Part shown: piece by piece, positions 1 through 8,433 of the stretch
Layout: each line of letters opens with the position of its first letter
How positions within the stretch are numbered: position 1 is the stretch's first letter
DNA from: Clostridiales bacterium
GTDB lineage: Bacteria > Bacillota > Clostridia > Christensenellales > DTU072
Assembly (NCBI GenBank): GCA_012799455.1
Contig: JAAZLE010000014.1
Span: 1-42,323 of the forward strand
Direction of reading: 5' to 3'
Length of the DNA stretch: 42,323 nt
Translations under genes and position numbers: made by a program
The notes under the pieces: generated by a model
What the model was told of the DNA's origin: nothing
The model's input: only the letters and a program-made list of their open reading frames with translations
Databases searched by the model: none

Positions 1-1545
1 CCCTTGTTCTTCAGTTATTTTACCATCCCCTACATTAGCCCTAACTGCTAATATTTCCATTATCCTACTGTGCCTTTTTTCGGTTAAATCCCAGAACAAG
101 AATGGAATAATACTTAGTATTCCGCTTGGAATGGCAATAAGTGATGTCCACATAATTATTGGCGATGTAACCTTATCAGTTTGGTATAATACCTCCGTGT
201 TTTTCCCATTAAAACCAAAAGCTTCATAAATTGCGGGATTAATAAAAGCCGTACCTAGCCCAACTATAGTTAGTAAAACAAATGATAGTTGTCCCATAAA
301 TCCCTCTATTCTTTGCCCTGTTTTATATTGTTGATAGTCATTAATCATGGCACTAAGAGCAGGTTGTATTACCACAGTTGCGCCATTAAATAGTGTGATT
401 AACAATATAAAAACATACATGACATATGGCGTTACAGCTGTTGGCACACTTGCAGCCAAAACAACAGGCACGGTGAATATAGCACATAAAGTATTAATTG
501 CAATTACAACCTTTTTCTTCCCAAATTTATTAATAAGCATTGGGGCTAATATCATACCTGGCACGCATGCGCTTCCTGCAAGTGTGACTAAAATTGATTG
601 CGCCCAAGGAGCATCTTTATAATAATACGTAGCAATCCATACCACATATGCAGTCGCAGCCATTCTAAAAACACCAAGTATGGTTGATATTGTATTAATC
701 CAAAAATATTTATTTCTCGAAGCACTCTTTATCCCTTCGACAAACTTTACCTTGTTTACAGTTGCTCTTTTTTGTACAAACCTCTCTTTTACACCAAAAA
801 CGGTTAGTAAAGCAAGAGCCAAGCACATAGCTGCCATTATGGGCAGTATAACTTGCATAGAACGAATGTCATTTATGCCAGCCATTACTACTTCGCCTGC
901 TTCATTTTTAGTACTGTATAGCAAATTAGCTAAAAGCGGAAATAGTATCGTAACGATTGATGGACCTAGCGAATATATGACTGAACCTATGGACATTAAA
1001 TTTGTTCTTTCTTTATGACTTGGCGAAATAACTAAGACAAGGTTATTATACGCGTTACTGTACAGGGTAATAAAAAACTGCATGATGTTGAAAATAATTG
1101 TAAATGCCACAAGCATAACAACATAATTATCTATTAGTGCATAAGGAATAAAGACTAGCGCTAGCATAGAAAGCATAATCGGTATCGGCAACCATATCAG
1201 CCAGGGTCTAAACTTACCAAATCTAGAGTTTGTGTTATCAATAATAACACTAAGCAGTGGTGATCTTAACAAAGAAAACACACTGGTTGCAAGACCTATA
1301 ATTGTCATGTCCCAAATATCAACTCCTAGCGCAACTGCTATGTACATACCTGCTGCGAGTGATAAATATGTAGGTATTACTGATACACCAAACACACCCA
1401 TACCACCTACACAATAAGCGGCAAACTCTCTAAAACTTAAAAAATTACCCTTTGGCGGCCTATCCCAATGTGAGAAAATGTATTTCAAAACATAAATGAC
1501 CTTTTCAAAAATATTTGAACCCTTTTTGTTATCTGCTTTTTGCAT
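1..1545 (-). CDS. GPH-family sugar:cation symporter (3' end cut by window edge)
   Basis: This frame is open for 515 codons from ATG 1545 to the window edge without a stop, so only the last few residues should be missing. The protein is a polytopic membrane protein of the glycoside-pentoside-hexuronide (GPH, MFS superfamily) type. Near residue 90 it has the family signature IIDNTNSRFGKFRPWL, the cytoplasmic loop between TM2 and TM3, and a second signature-like stretch (YQQYKTGQRIEG) in the C-terminal half. Start choice: GGGAGAAA lies just upstream of ATG 1545 and overlaps the end of the epimerase gene, 15 nt away. The two genes are therefore probably co-transcribed and translationally linked. 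Inference: it imports a sugar or glycoside metabolised with the help of the neighbouring epimerase. The substrate cannot be read from sequence. Confidence 0.85.
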   Translation of the reverse strand, partial: MQKADNKKGSNIFEKVIYVLKYIFSHWDRPPKGNFLSFREFAAYCVGGMGVFGVSVIPTYLSLAAGMYIAVALGVDIWDMTIIGLATSVFSLLRSPLLSVIIDNTNSRFGKFRPWLIWLPIPIMLSMLALVFIPYALIDNYVVMLVAFTIIFNIMQFFITLYSNAYNNLVLVISPSHKERTNLMSIGSVIYSLGPSIVTILFPLLANLLYSTKNEAGEVVMAGINDIRSMQVILPIMAAMCLALALLTVFGVKERFVQKRATVNKVKFVEGIKSASRNKYFWINTISTILGVFRMAATAYVVWIATYYYKDAPWAQSILVTLAGSACVPGMILAPMLINKFGKKKVVIAINTLCAIFTVPVVLAASVPTAVTPYVMYVFILLITLFNGATVVIQPALSAMINDYQQYKTGQRIEGFMGQLSFVLLTIVGLGTAFINPAIYEAFGFNGKNTEVLYQTDKVTSPIIMWTSLIAIPSGILSIIPFLFWDLTEKRHSRIMEILAVRANVGDGKITEEQG

Positions 1546-1560
1546 TGCTTTCTCCCATGA

Positions 1561-2748
1561 CTAAATATATTTTTTAAGTATTTTCTCACTTTCAACCAGC
1601 ATTCTTATTAAGTGGAATGGCCCTTTATATGTATGTCCCTTGCATGCAGGTTCGGTTGGGCGTCCATCTCTTCTAAGGTACCCATACCACTCCCCAAATT
1701 CTGGATCGGCAAAGTGTTTATTAGCATATTCATAAAACTCTTTAAACATTGATAAGTATTTCTCATCTCCAGTGTAATCATAGAATTTAATAGTAGCAGT
1801 AATTGCTTCTGTATGCACCCACCATAATTTCATATCATGTTCATATGCTTCAACTGGCTTCCCTTCTATATCTTTAAAGTATAGTATTCCCCCAAACTCT
1901 TCATCTTTTCCGAAATTATATGCTTTTATAAAGATATCTTCTGCTTGTTTTAAGAGTTCTCTATCCCCTAATAAATGGGCCGTATCTGCTAAAAACCAGG
2001 ATAATTCTATGCTATGTCCCGGATTTACAATTCTTCCAGTGGCACTATCAAAATAAAAAGAACCATCTACTAATCTTCCTTCTAACATAAGGCCTGTTTT
2101 CTCATGCCGAAATGTAAAAATGTCTTTAATCAATTGTTTTGCAATGCATGCATACTTCTCTTTATTTACGCTATCAATTTCAATTAACACATTTGTTATG
2201 TTCAGAAGAATCATCGGCCCTCCAAGAGCTCTTGTTTCTCTTGTCTCCGCAATTGTCTTTGGAGTAATTTTGTATGGGTCGCTTGCTGGATCGGCATACA
2301 TGCTCATCAAAAAATCATAGTACTTTCTAGCCTGAAAAAGCGCCTCATCATCCTTTTTTACCTTGTATTGTAAAATCTTAATTAAAACATAAAAGCACTC
2401 TGAGAAAAAATATCTTCTTTTACGAAGAGGTTTGCCCTCTGCAGTTACAGTAAAATACATTCTCCCGTCTTGTTGATCTATACAGTGCTCATCTAAAAAT
2501 TTGGAGCAACTATCTGCTATTTCCATCCAAGACGAATTATAACCATATTCGTTTATTAAGTTGTAGTATGTATAACCCGTTCTGCCTTGCATCCACACAC
2601 CTTTGTCTGTAGAGTAAATATTACCATTTCTGTCTAGGCAGGTATAAATACCTCCATTCTTATTATCTGCACCATACTTAATCCAAAATGGCGCAACATC
2701 ATTAAATAGCGTATTTTTCACATGTTGATATAAGTTTGCAATTTCCAT
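1561..2748 (-). CDS. AGE-family epimerase (N-acylglucosamine 2-epimerase-like)
   Basis: The 395-aa protein is full length for the (alpha/alpha)6-barrel AGE family, which includes N-acylglucosamine 2-epimerases and cellobiose/mannose 2-epimerases. Conserved elements are the PGHSIELSW segment with His245, KLWWVHTEA (Trp309-Trp310) and KGPFHLIR with His379; the two histidines match the catalytic pair of the family. Predicted activity is interconversion of a 2-epimeric sugar pair such as GlcNAc/ManNAc or glucose/mannose-type units in the cytosol; the exact substrate is open. The start at 2748 has a GAGGGG ribosome-binding site. The first about 26 codons and this site are duplicated immediately upstream (2672-2861). 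A GPH permease follows 15 nt downstream, so uptake and epimerisation appear coupled. Transcription probably starts near 2912 from the promoter at 2919-2947. Confidence 0.85.
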   Translation of the reverse strand: MEIANLYQHVKNTLFNDVAPFWIKYGADNKNGGIYTCLDRNGNIYSTDKGVWMQGRTGYTYYNLINEYGYNSSWMEIADSCSKFLDEHCIDQQDGRMYFTVTAEGKPLRKRRYFFSECFYVLIKILQYKVKKDDEALFQARKYYDFLMSMYADPASDPYKITPKTIAETRETRALGGPMILLNITNVLIEIDSVNKEKYACIAKQLIKDIFTFRHEKTGLMLEGRLVDGSFYFDSATGRIVNPGHSIELSWFLADTAHLLGDRELLKQAEDIFIKAYNFGKDEEFGGILYFKDIEGKPVEAYEHDMKLWWVHTEAITATIKFYDYTGDEKYLSMFKEFYEYANKHFADPEFGEWYGYLRRDGRPTEPACKGHTYKGPFHLIRMLVESEKILKKYI

Positions 2749-2870
2749 TTCCCCTCTTTTATTCCCCCATACTTAATCCAAAATGGCGCAACATCATTAA
2801 ATAGCGTATTTTTCACATGTTGATATAAGTTTGCAATTTCCATTTCCCCTCTTTTATTCCCCCATACTTA
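2672..2870. repeat. Perfect 95-bp tandem duplication over the epimerase start
   Basis: Copy one is 2672-2766 and copy two is 2767-2861, apparently identical. The first 9 nt (ccatactta) occur a third time at 2862-2870, which marks the short homology where slippage could have occurred. The unit carries the first codons, start codon and Shine-Dalgarno site of the epimerase. Because 95 is not a multiple of three, the outer start (ATG 2843, minus strand) opens a 41-codon frame that repeats the first 26 residues of the epimerase. It then changes frame and stops at 2718-2720, 31 nt inside the true gene. Seen directly in the sequence. Confidence 0.97.
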
Positions 2871-2886
2871 CATTACTTAGTATTCA

Positions 2887-2902
2887 TACTACATAAGTAG
2901 TA
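2887..2902. promoter_or_regulatory. Inverted repeat, possible operator
   Basis: TACTAC-ATAA-GTAGTA is a perfect 6-bp inverted repeat with a 4-nt spacer. It lies about 10-25 nt downstream of the expected start of the minus-strand epimerase transcript. The position suits a repressor site, but no regulator gene lies nearby in this window. Confidence 0.3.
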
Positions 2903-2918
2903 ATAACATAACAAAGCA

Positions 2919-2947
2919 ATTGTACCATTTGAACTCAAAGTTGTAAA
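2919..2947 (-). promoter_or_regulatory. Promoter of the epimerase-permease operon
   Basis: On the minus strand -35 TTTACA (2942-2947), a 17-nt spacer and -10 TACAAT (2919-2924). TGG before the -10 makes it an extended -10 site. Confidence 0.6.
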
Positions 2948-2969
2948 TACGTGCATAATATTGTATAAT
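2941..2969 (+). promoter_or_regulatory. Promoter of the divergent GPH permease
   Basis: -35 TTGTAA (2941-2946), 17-nt spacer, -10 TATAAT (2964-2969). Its -35 box overlaps by 5 bp the -35 box of the opposing epimerase promoter, so RNA polymerase could occupy only one at a time. The predicted leader to the start at 3122 is about 145 nt. Confidence 0.55.
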
Positions 2970-3121
2970 TTTAAAAAAGTTAGTTTTTGTTTAAGCAACA
3001 GATCAAACTACCCTTGCATAATAATCACACCAATTATATTTAACTTTTATCAACGAATAGTTTAAGCATTATACTACACGCTCGCTATTACTCGAATTTT
3101 TGTAAATTGAGGAGAATAAGT

Positions 3122-4717
3122 ATGGATAAGAATTTAGAAAAGGACAATACTTCCAATTATATTGAATCAAAACCAAATAATGATTATTGCTCAAATGGGA
3201 ACCTTGACAATGTAGAACAGACACCCAATAGTACAAAAAGCAAGAAACAAAAACACAAAGAAGTTAAAGACTCAGATTATGCTAATAAGACTGTTTTAGA
3301 TGAAACAAAGTACCTAACAAAAGCCAACGTTTTTAGTTTTGCTGCAGGAGGACTTGGGCAGAATTTAATTATTGGGATAGTCAATTCTTATATATTATTC
3401 TTCTTAACAGATATCGCACAAATTGGGCTAGCAGCAACATCTACACTAATGTTAGCAGCTAGATTATTCGATGCTTTTAATGATCCCATTATGGGCACAA
3501 TCGCTGATAGAACAAATACTAAATATGGAAAACTTAGACCTTACTTAGCTATAGCTCCTATGCCCTTACTTTTCTTAACCGTTGCTCTATATTTGCCACC
3601 ACAATGGCTACCAGACTCTACAAGACTTGCTTATTACTGCATCATTTATGTACTGTGGGGGATATTCTATACAGTTGGCGATATACCTTTTTGGGGCATG
3701 CCCTCTGCCATGACGCCTAACCCTAAGGAGCGCTCAAATTTTATTACCTTTTCTCGTTTATTCCATTCAATCGGAGGTGCACTACCGACAATACTACTTC
3801 CCATATTTTCCTTATTTTTCGGAGAAAAACAGCCTATGTCGTACTTTACTATGGCAATATTAGCAGGTGTTATTGGTGCATCTTTGTTTCAACTAGTGTT
3901 TTTTGGATCAAAAGAACGAGTAAAAAGCAATATCCCAACTCCTTCTGTGGCTCAAATGTTTAAAGAATTATTTACTAACAAACCTCTTTTAGTTACGGTA
4001 GCCGCAAATATTGCTGCTTTCGCAAGGGCAATACCTATATCTGCAGGACTTTATTTAAGTAATTATTTATTGATTGGAGTCCCAACCGGCTTAGGTCAAT
4101 CTATGGTTAATACCTTAATGGTTGCAGGATTTGGTGTATCTGGATTCTTAGGTATGTTAACTACCCCGTTTTTCACTAAAAGGTTTGAATATAGGAAATT
4201 ATATATGCTTTCATGTATCGTGGGAGCAGCTTCAATGGGTTTACTCACTCTGCTTGCATTTACAATTGGTCCTTATATGATATTATTTATCTTAGGTTTT
4301 TTTGTTATGGGTCTGCCTTTTGGACTAGTAACCAATTTAAACTACTCCATGATCGCAGAAAGTATGGATTATGCAGAATGGATGTCAGGTAGAAGAACAG
4401 AAGGAATCAGTGCTTCTATGCAAACATTTATGAATAAAATGATGACAACCTTCCAAAATTTTATGATCCCACTAATGCTTGCCATATTCAAATACACCGA
4501 GCCAATTGGCGTTAATGATACTCCTGAACAATCACCCTTAACAAAACTGGGTCTTACACTTCTTGCGACAGTTTTACCTTTACTCGCGTGGGTAGTCAAT
4601 TTCTTTATAATAATGTTCTATCCACTACATGGAGACTATAGAGCAAATATGTATAAGGAATTAGCTGAAAAACGCGAAGCTGCGGGACTTACAATTGCGC
4701 CCGATCCAGAAAATTGA
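3122..4717 (+). CDS. GPH-family sugar:cation symporter with long hydrophilic N-terminus
   Basis: The protein is 531 aa from ATG 3122. An in-frame TTG at 3107 is rejected because GAGGAG (3109-3114) lies between it and the ATG, at proper spacing for the latter. The first about 65 residues are hydrophilic and rich in Asn, Lys and Ser, which is longer than usual for the family. About twelve membrane segments follow. The GPH signature RLFDAFNDPIMGTIADRTN, continuing into KYGKLRPYL, lies near residues 114-141. It is divergent from the epimerase/permease pair and shares its promoter region, so it likely belongs to the same sugar response. A strong hairpin terminator follows the stop. Substrate unknown; family assignment is firm. 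Confidence 0.88.
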   Translation: MDKNLEKDNTSNYIESKPNNDYCSNGNLDNVEQTPNSTKSKKQKHKEVKDSDYANKTVLDETKYLTKANVFSFAAGGLGQNLIIGIVNSYILFFLTDIAQIGLAATSTLMLAARLFDAFNDPIMGTIADRTNTKYGKLRPYLAIAPMPLLFLTVALYLPPQWLPDSTRLAYYCIIYVLWGIFYTVGDIPFWGMPSAMTPNPKERSNFITFSRLFHSIGGALPTILLPIFSLFFGEKQPMSYFTMAILAGVIGASLFQLVFFGSKERVKSNIPTPSVAQMFKELFTNKPLLVTVAANIAAFARAIPISAGLYLSNYLLIGVPTGLGQSMVNTLMVAGFGVSGFLGMLTTPFFTKRFEYRKLYMLSCIVGAASMGLLTLLAFTIGPYMILFILGFFVMGLPFGLVTNLNYSMIAESMDYAEWMSGRRTEGISASMQTFMNKMMTTFQNFMIPLMLAIFKYTEPIGVNDTPEQSPLTKLGLTLLATVLPLLAWVVNFFIIMFYPLHGDYRANMYKELAEKREAAGLTIAPDPEN

Positions 4718-4725
4718 TTAAACAA

Positions 4726-4762
4726 AAAGAGGGTTCTGTAGAAACACAACCCTCTTTTTTTA
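4726..4762. terminator. Rho-independent terminator between convergent genes
   Basis: AAAGAGGGTT (4726-4735) pairs with AACCCTCTTT (4748-4757) and is followed by a T-run. The A-rich left side could also end the convergent trpB2 transcript. Confidence 0.88.
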
Positions 4763-4781
4763 TAATTTAAACTTTTAATTA

Positions 4782-6161
4782 TTAGTCTACCTTTGGTATA
4801 GTTTCAAACCCTTTTTGCAGGTCTTCTTCAGTTAGTATAGAATCAACCATTTCTCCGGAGTTATACATCCTATATGCACTCATATCAAAATGTCCAGTTC
4901 CCGTTAAACCAAATATAATGGTTTTTTCCTCACCTGTCTCTTTGCATTTTTCTGCTTCAATTATAGTAGCACGAATGGCATGTGCACTTTCTGGTGCAGG
5001 TAGAATTCCTTCTGTACGTGAAAACAGTGAGGCTGCTTCAAAAACTTCTTTTTGTCCTACCGACGTTGCCTCAATATAACCATCTGCGTACAATTTACTA
5101 ATAATTGGACTCATGCCATGGAATCTTAGACCACCTGCATGTATGGGAGATGGGATAAAGCCATTTCCAATAGTATACATTTTTAAAAGTGGTGTAATTT
5201 TTCCTGTATCACCAAAATCATATGCATACTTACCTCTTGTAAGAGATGGGCAAGATGCAGGTTCAACCGCGATTATTCTAATATCGTTTTTGCCTTGAAT
5301 CTTCTCACCTACAAATGGTCCAATTAATCCACCTAAGTTACTGCCACCACCAGCGCATCCGATAATAATATCTGGTTTAATCCCATATTTTTCGCAGGCT
5401 GTTTTTACTTCTAATCCAATTATGGACTGGTGAAGTAAAACGTAGTCTAGAACACTTCCTAATGCATACTTACATTTATCTCTTGTTGCACATACTTCTA
5501 TAGCCTCAGAAATTGCACAGCCTAATGATCCCGTTGTCCCAGGTTTTTCTTCGGAAATTTTTCTTCCTACATTAGTTACCATTGATGGAGAGGGTGTCAC
5601 TTCTGCGCCATATGTTTTCATAACTTCAACTCTGTCCGGCTTTTGCATTGCACTTCCTTTAACCATAAAAACATCTAATTTAATATCAAAAAATGAACAA
5701 GCCATTGCTAACGCTGTTCCCCATTGTCCAGCACCAGTTTCTGTCGTTATTGATGTTAATCCCTGCTCTTTAGCATAATAAGCTTGTGCTATAGCTGAAT
5801 TTAACTTATGTGAACCCGATGTATTATTTCCTTCAAACTTGTAATAAATTTTAGCAGGAGTACCTAATGCCTTCTCTAAAAATGTTGCTCTAACTAACGG
5901 AGATGGTCTTACCATTTTGTAGAAGTTTAACACCTCTTCTGGTATGTCAATATACCTATCCGTTTCGTTAAGTTCTTGCTTTACAAGTTCTGTAATAAAA
6001 ATACCACAAAGTTCCTCAAATGTTACAGGCTTCAATGTAGCCGGATTTAAAAAGGGTGCGTGTTGTTCTTTCATATCTGCCTTAACGTTATACCATTGTT
6101 TAGGAAGCTCCGCTTCAGACAAATAGATTTTGATTGGAATGTTGTTTTTTTCGTTTGCCAT
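4782..6161 (-). CDS. trpB2: Tryptophan synthase beta chain, TrpB2 type
   Basis: The 459-aa PLP enzyme joins indole (or an indole precursor) to L-serine to give L-tryptophan. Lys119 in TSGSHKLNSA is the expected PLP lysine and GCAGGGSN is the phosphate-binding loop. The N-terminal extension, overall length and the RPSPLVRATFLEKAL segment mark the TrpB2 subfamily rather than the TrpA-partnered TrpB1. Start 6161 is chosen because AAGGAGGT (6168-6175) sits at ideal spacing. A frame extending upstream to 6281 is merely the T-box terminator read as protein. No trpA or other trp gene is visible nearby, so it may salvage indole. Expression is governed by the T-box leader at 6204-6466. Confidence 0.9.
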   Translation of the reverse strand: MANEKNNIPIKIYLSEAELPKQWYNVKADMKEQHAPFLNPATLKPVTFEELCGIFITELVKQELNETDRYIDIPEEVLNFYKMVRPSPLVRATFLEKALGTPAKIYYKFEGNNTSGSHKLNSAIAQAYYAKEQGLTSITTETGAGQWGTALAMACSFFDIKLDVFMVKGSAMQKPDRVEVMKTYGAEVTPSPSMVTNVGRKISEEKPGTTGSLGCAISEAIEVCATRDKCKYALGSVLDYVLLHQSIIGLEVKTACEKYGIKPDIIIGCAGGGSNLGGLIGPFVGEKIQGKNDIRIIAVEPASCPSLTRGKYAYDFGDTGKITPLLKMYTIGNGFIPSPIHAGGLRFHGMSPIISKLYADGYIEATSVGQKEVFEAASLFSRTEGILPAPESAHAIRATIIEAEKCKETGEEKTIIFGLTGTGHFDMSAYRMYNSGEMVDSILTEEDLQKGFETIPKVD

Positions 6162-6203
6162 AATTATTACCTCCTTAATGGCTATATTCGTTATTTTTTT
6201 ATA

Positions 6204-6466
6204 TAAAAAAACACGGCGAGTTTCGTTTGGGACGAACTTCGCCGTGGTGCCACCCAATTTCACAGGTTTCCCTGCCTTCATTGTAGGATACTATCATACC
6301 CCCTCTCTGTTACGGGAGAACCCGTCAATCACTACTTTACTTCAATTTCGCAACTGCCCTCAACAGTCCATTCATATACCCTCTGTCCCCTTGTCGCACC
6401 AACCCAAGTCTCTCTCATCACCGATAAAGTATACTACTACTCTGTCTCAACGGTTTTTTATTGTTA
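6204..6466 (-). promoter_or_regulatory. T-box riboswitch, tryptophan specific
   Basis: The leader RNA contains a GAGTAG segment, an AGAGAG element and GGTGCGA typical of stem I. It carries the T-box core GGGTGGCACCACGG (plus-strand 6242-6255) overlapping the left arm of a terminator. The likely specifier codon is UGG (plus-strand cca at 6368-6370), followed by the usual purine, which means tryptophan. The bulge UGGC (6249-6252) would pair with a tRNA 3' end GCCA, and bacterial tRNA-Trp has discriminator G73, so both contact sites agree. Uncharged tRNA-Trp should stabilise the antiterminator and allow trpB2 expression. Confidence 0.92.
6205..6246 (-). terminator. T-box-controlled intrinsic terminator
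   Basis: A long hairpin (6212-6246, arms CACGGCGA and TCGCCGTG on the minus strand) is followed by seven T residues (6205-6211). Its 5' arm overlaps the T-box sequence, as expected for antiterminator/terminator competition. Confidence 0.92.
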
Positions 6467-6472
6467 GACTTA

Positions 6473-6501
6473 ATGATACACTAGCGTTTTTTGAATGTCA
6501 A
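6473..6501 (-). promoter_or_regulatory. Promoter of the T-box/trpB2 unit
   Basis: -35 TTGACA (6496-6501), 17-nt spacer, -10 TATCAT (6473-6478), all on the minus strand. The predicted start is near 6466. The rest of 6502-6586 shows only AT-rich sequence with no clear terminator for the upstream gene. Confidence 0.75.
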
Positions 6502-6586
6502 CAATAAATTTTTAGTTTATTACACTAAATTGATAAATTGTCTAATCTTTGTCATTGTGGTCTTTTAGCCAGTTTTTTTAAACCTT

Positions 6587-7456
6587 TTATTTTTTATTAC
6601 CTTTATTTCTAGTACGTTTTTCCTCTTTTTTCTTAAGCATCATTATGTATCCATTTGGATTGTTAGGAATACTTTCTTTATGTTCTTGATATTGAGGTAA
6701 GCAAGGTAAAAGTGATTTTATAAGAGCTGAAATGTTTTTAACATTATAGTTTTCAGGAACAAAATCACTAAACTGCTTTTTCATTTTTGATGCAATTAAG
6801 CTATATAGAGCAACACCGTTTTCCTCCATTGCATCTTCTATTATAACCTTGAGAGCTTCCATCTGTTCAGTTGGCAAAGCAAACTTTTTAGATTTAGTCT
6901 TGCTTTTCTGGGGCTCTCTTTCTTTAGCTTTAGCATCCCCATTGGTGCAAACAACCTTGTCTCCCGCTTCCTTTTCCGTACTTTCATTGATAGACTCGCC
7001 AAGATATATAAACTCACTAAACGCATTAACAAACTCTTTAATCGCCTTTCTTTCGCCCATGCCGATAACTTCTTTTCCGTGCGCTTTTAGTTCTTGTGCA
7101 AGACGGGTAAAATCGCTATCATTACTAACTATACAAAACGTATTAATGAAAGGCTTTTCATACAATATTTTCATAGCTTCTATTGTTAAAGCTATATCTG
7201 AAGTGTTTTTGCCACTTACATGACTAAACGATTGTACACCAGTCAACGAATATTTGCTTGCTTCCTTCCTCCACCCTTCGATTTGTACCGCTCTATTATA
7301 TTGCGCCATCTTCGCGCCCGTAATTCTTGTCCAATCAGACACAATTGCCTTTACATGAACTGTGCCTTTTTTCTCCATAGTGTCTATAATCTGACCTACG
7401 TTTTTATAACTAATATTTTCTGCATCTATTAGTATTGCAATTTTATTATCTTCCAT
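6587..7456 (-). CDS. NYN/PIN-like nuclease-fold protein with C-terminal LOTUS (OST-HTH) domain
   Basis: The 289-aa protein begins with a LabA/DUF88-type NYN domain (residues 1-150). It has acidic residues in the expected places: Asp11 in IDAENISY, Asp87 in GKNTSDIALT, and Asp113/Asp115 in SNDSDF. A charged linker (about 160-190, Lys/Glu rich) leads to residues 195-275, which resemble an OST-HTH/LOTUS winged helix. Proteins of this architecture are predicted RNA-binding or RNA-cleaving factors, mostly uncharacterised in bacteria. ATG 7456 has a good AAAGGAG site. It starts 9 nt after the stop of the zinc-ribbon/TPR gene, so the two are very probably co-transcribed, perhaps as the tail of the metF-metH operon. 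Domain call is solid; the biological role is unknown. Confidence 0.85.
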   Translation of the reverse strand: MEDNKIAILIDAENISYKNVGQIIDTMEKKGTVHVKAIVSDWTRITGAKMAQYNRAVQIEGWRKEASKYSLTGVQSFSHVSGKNTSDIALTIEAMKILYEKPFINTFCIVSNDSDFTRLAQELKAHGKEVIGMGERKAIKEFVNAFSEFIYLGESINESTEKEAGDKVVCTNGDAKAKEREPQKSKTKSKKFALPTEQMEALKVIIEDAMEENGVALYSLIASKMKKQFSDFVPENYNVKNISALIKSLLPCLPQYQEHKESIPNNPNGYIMMLKKKEEKRTRNKGNKK

Positions 7457-7465
7457 TTTTCTCCT

Positions 7466-8395
7466 TTATTTCTTGACATCTTTCTTAAGTGCTTTCTTAT
7501 TTGGTTTATCCTTTTTCTCTTTTACCCTATCATAATCAGCAACTTTTATTATTTCTTCACCATCTTTAATTTCATAACCCAGTATATAGCCAGATGCAAT
7601 CATATCCTTTAAAATCTTTTGAAACTCTGGCTTCATTTTCCTCTTAGCAAAGACCATTAATTCTGAAACCGTTTTAACTTCATTGCTTTCCACTTTTTTT
7701 ACAATACTGTGTTTTCTTTTTAACTCAATAGATAAAACTACTGCTCCTATAAAAAACATTACACAAAGCATACCACCTGCTAATCTATATGTAGAGAGAA
7801 ATGCTGCAAGCATAGCGGCAAGAGGACATAATATAATTAAAATACCAATCAAGAATAGATCCAATTTAAACGTTTTTCGAGGTCCGTAATTAGCACTAAT
7901 ATTTACTATTTCTCCCGAGTATAGTTTGTTTGTTCTTTCTTGTTCTTTTTCTCTTGCATCTCTTTTTTCTTCAAGTTTAGCTAGGTATACTTCATATTTA
8001 GCTTCTAATTCCTTTTTGACATAGTCAGGAGCTAGCATCATTACCTTTTTAAAATCCCTACTATACCCGTTATCTTCGCAAAGATAATTATCAAGCAATC
8101 TACATCTGCAAGTCCCCCACCAACCCCGGTAATCGTTTGGGTCTAAATTGATTGCTTTAGCAAAACTTTCAAATGCGCCTGCATAGTCTTGTACTTCTAA
8201 AAACGCCTCCCCTCTCGCTATATGTTCAGTATTGTCTTTATTTACTTGTATAGGAAATACCTTATCATCATTCGCAGATACGTCATGGATATAAATTTCT
8301 TTACGACCACACTTTGGACAGGTCGCACTCTTCCCTCCCGCATCTAGGTATAGTGGAGTTCCACAATCATCACATCTATAATCTGTTTTTGACAT
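7466..8395 (-). CDS. Zinc-ribbon, TPR-like, two-TM membrane protein of unknown function
   Basis: I do not recognise a named family. The 309-aa protein starts with a zinc ribbon (Cys8-x2-Cys11 and Cys26-x2-Cys29). Next come TPR-like helices with the motif AFESFAKAINLDPNDY (about 73-89) and a charged coiled stretch (135-160). Two membrane segments (about 180-201 and 205-224) form a hairpin. The cytosolic tail contains a possible winged-helix-like section (about 242-283) and a Lys-rich end. It looks like a membrane-anchored scaffold or sensor. ATG 8395 has GGAGGGC upstream. It lies 38 nt after metH and 9 nt before the NYN-LOTUS gene, suggesting a functional pair with the latter. Confidence 0.75.
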   Translation of the reverse strand: MSKTDYRCDDCGTPLYLDAGGKSATCPKCGRKEIYIHDVSANDDKVFPIQVNKDNTEHIARGEAFLEVQDYAGAFESFAKAINLDPNDYRGWWGTCRCRLLDNYLCEDNGYSRDFKKVMMLAPDYVKKELEAKYEVYLAKLEEKRDAREKEQERTNKLYSGEIVNISANYGPRKTFKLDLFLIGILIILCPLAAMLAAFLSTYRLAGGMLCVMFFIGAVVLSIELKRKHSIVKKVESNEVKTVSELMVFAKRKMKPEFQKILKDMIASGYILGYEIKDGEEIIKVADYDRVKEKKDKPNKKALKKDVKK

Positions 8396-8433
8396 AGCGC
8401 CCTCCTATCTTTGCCTTAGACTAACCTTAACAT

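Noticed and set aside
347-1417. Three plus-strand open frames of 61-112 codons
   Set aside because: They lie antisense inside the edge-truncated GPH permease, which is open for all 515 codons on the minus strand and has the family motifs.
3107-3121. TTG at 3107 as start of the permease
   Set aside because: The Shine-Dalgarno GAGGAG lies inside this stretch and serves ATG 3122.
6162-6281. 40-residue N-terminal extension of TrpB2
   Set aside because: The sequence is the T-box core and terminator hairpin; the real start follows with a perfect RBS.
6130-6507. 125-codon plus-strand frame
   Set aside because: It is antisense to the T-box leader and the trpB2 start; no RBS or family.
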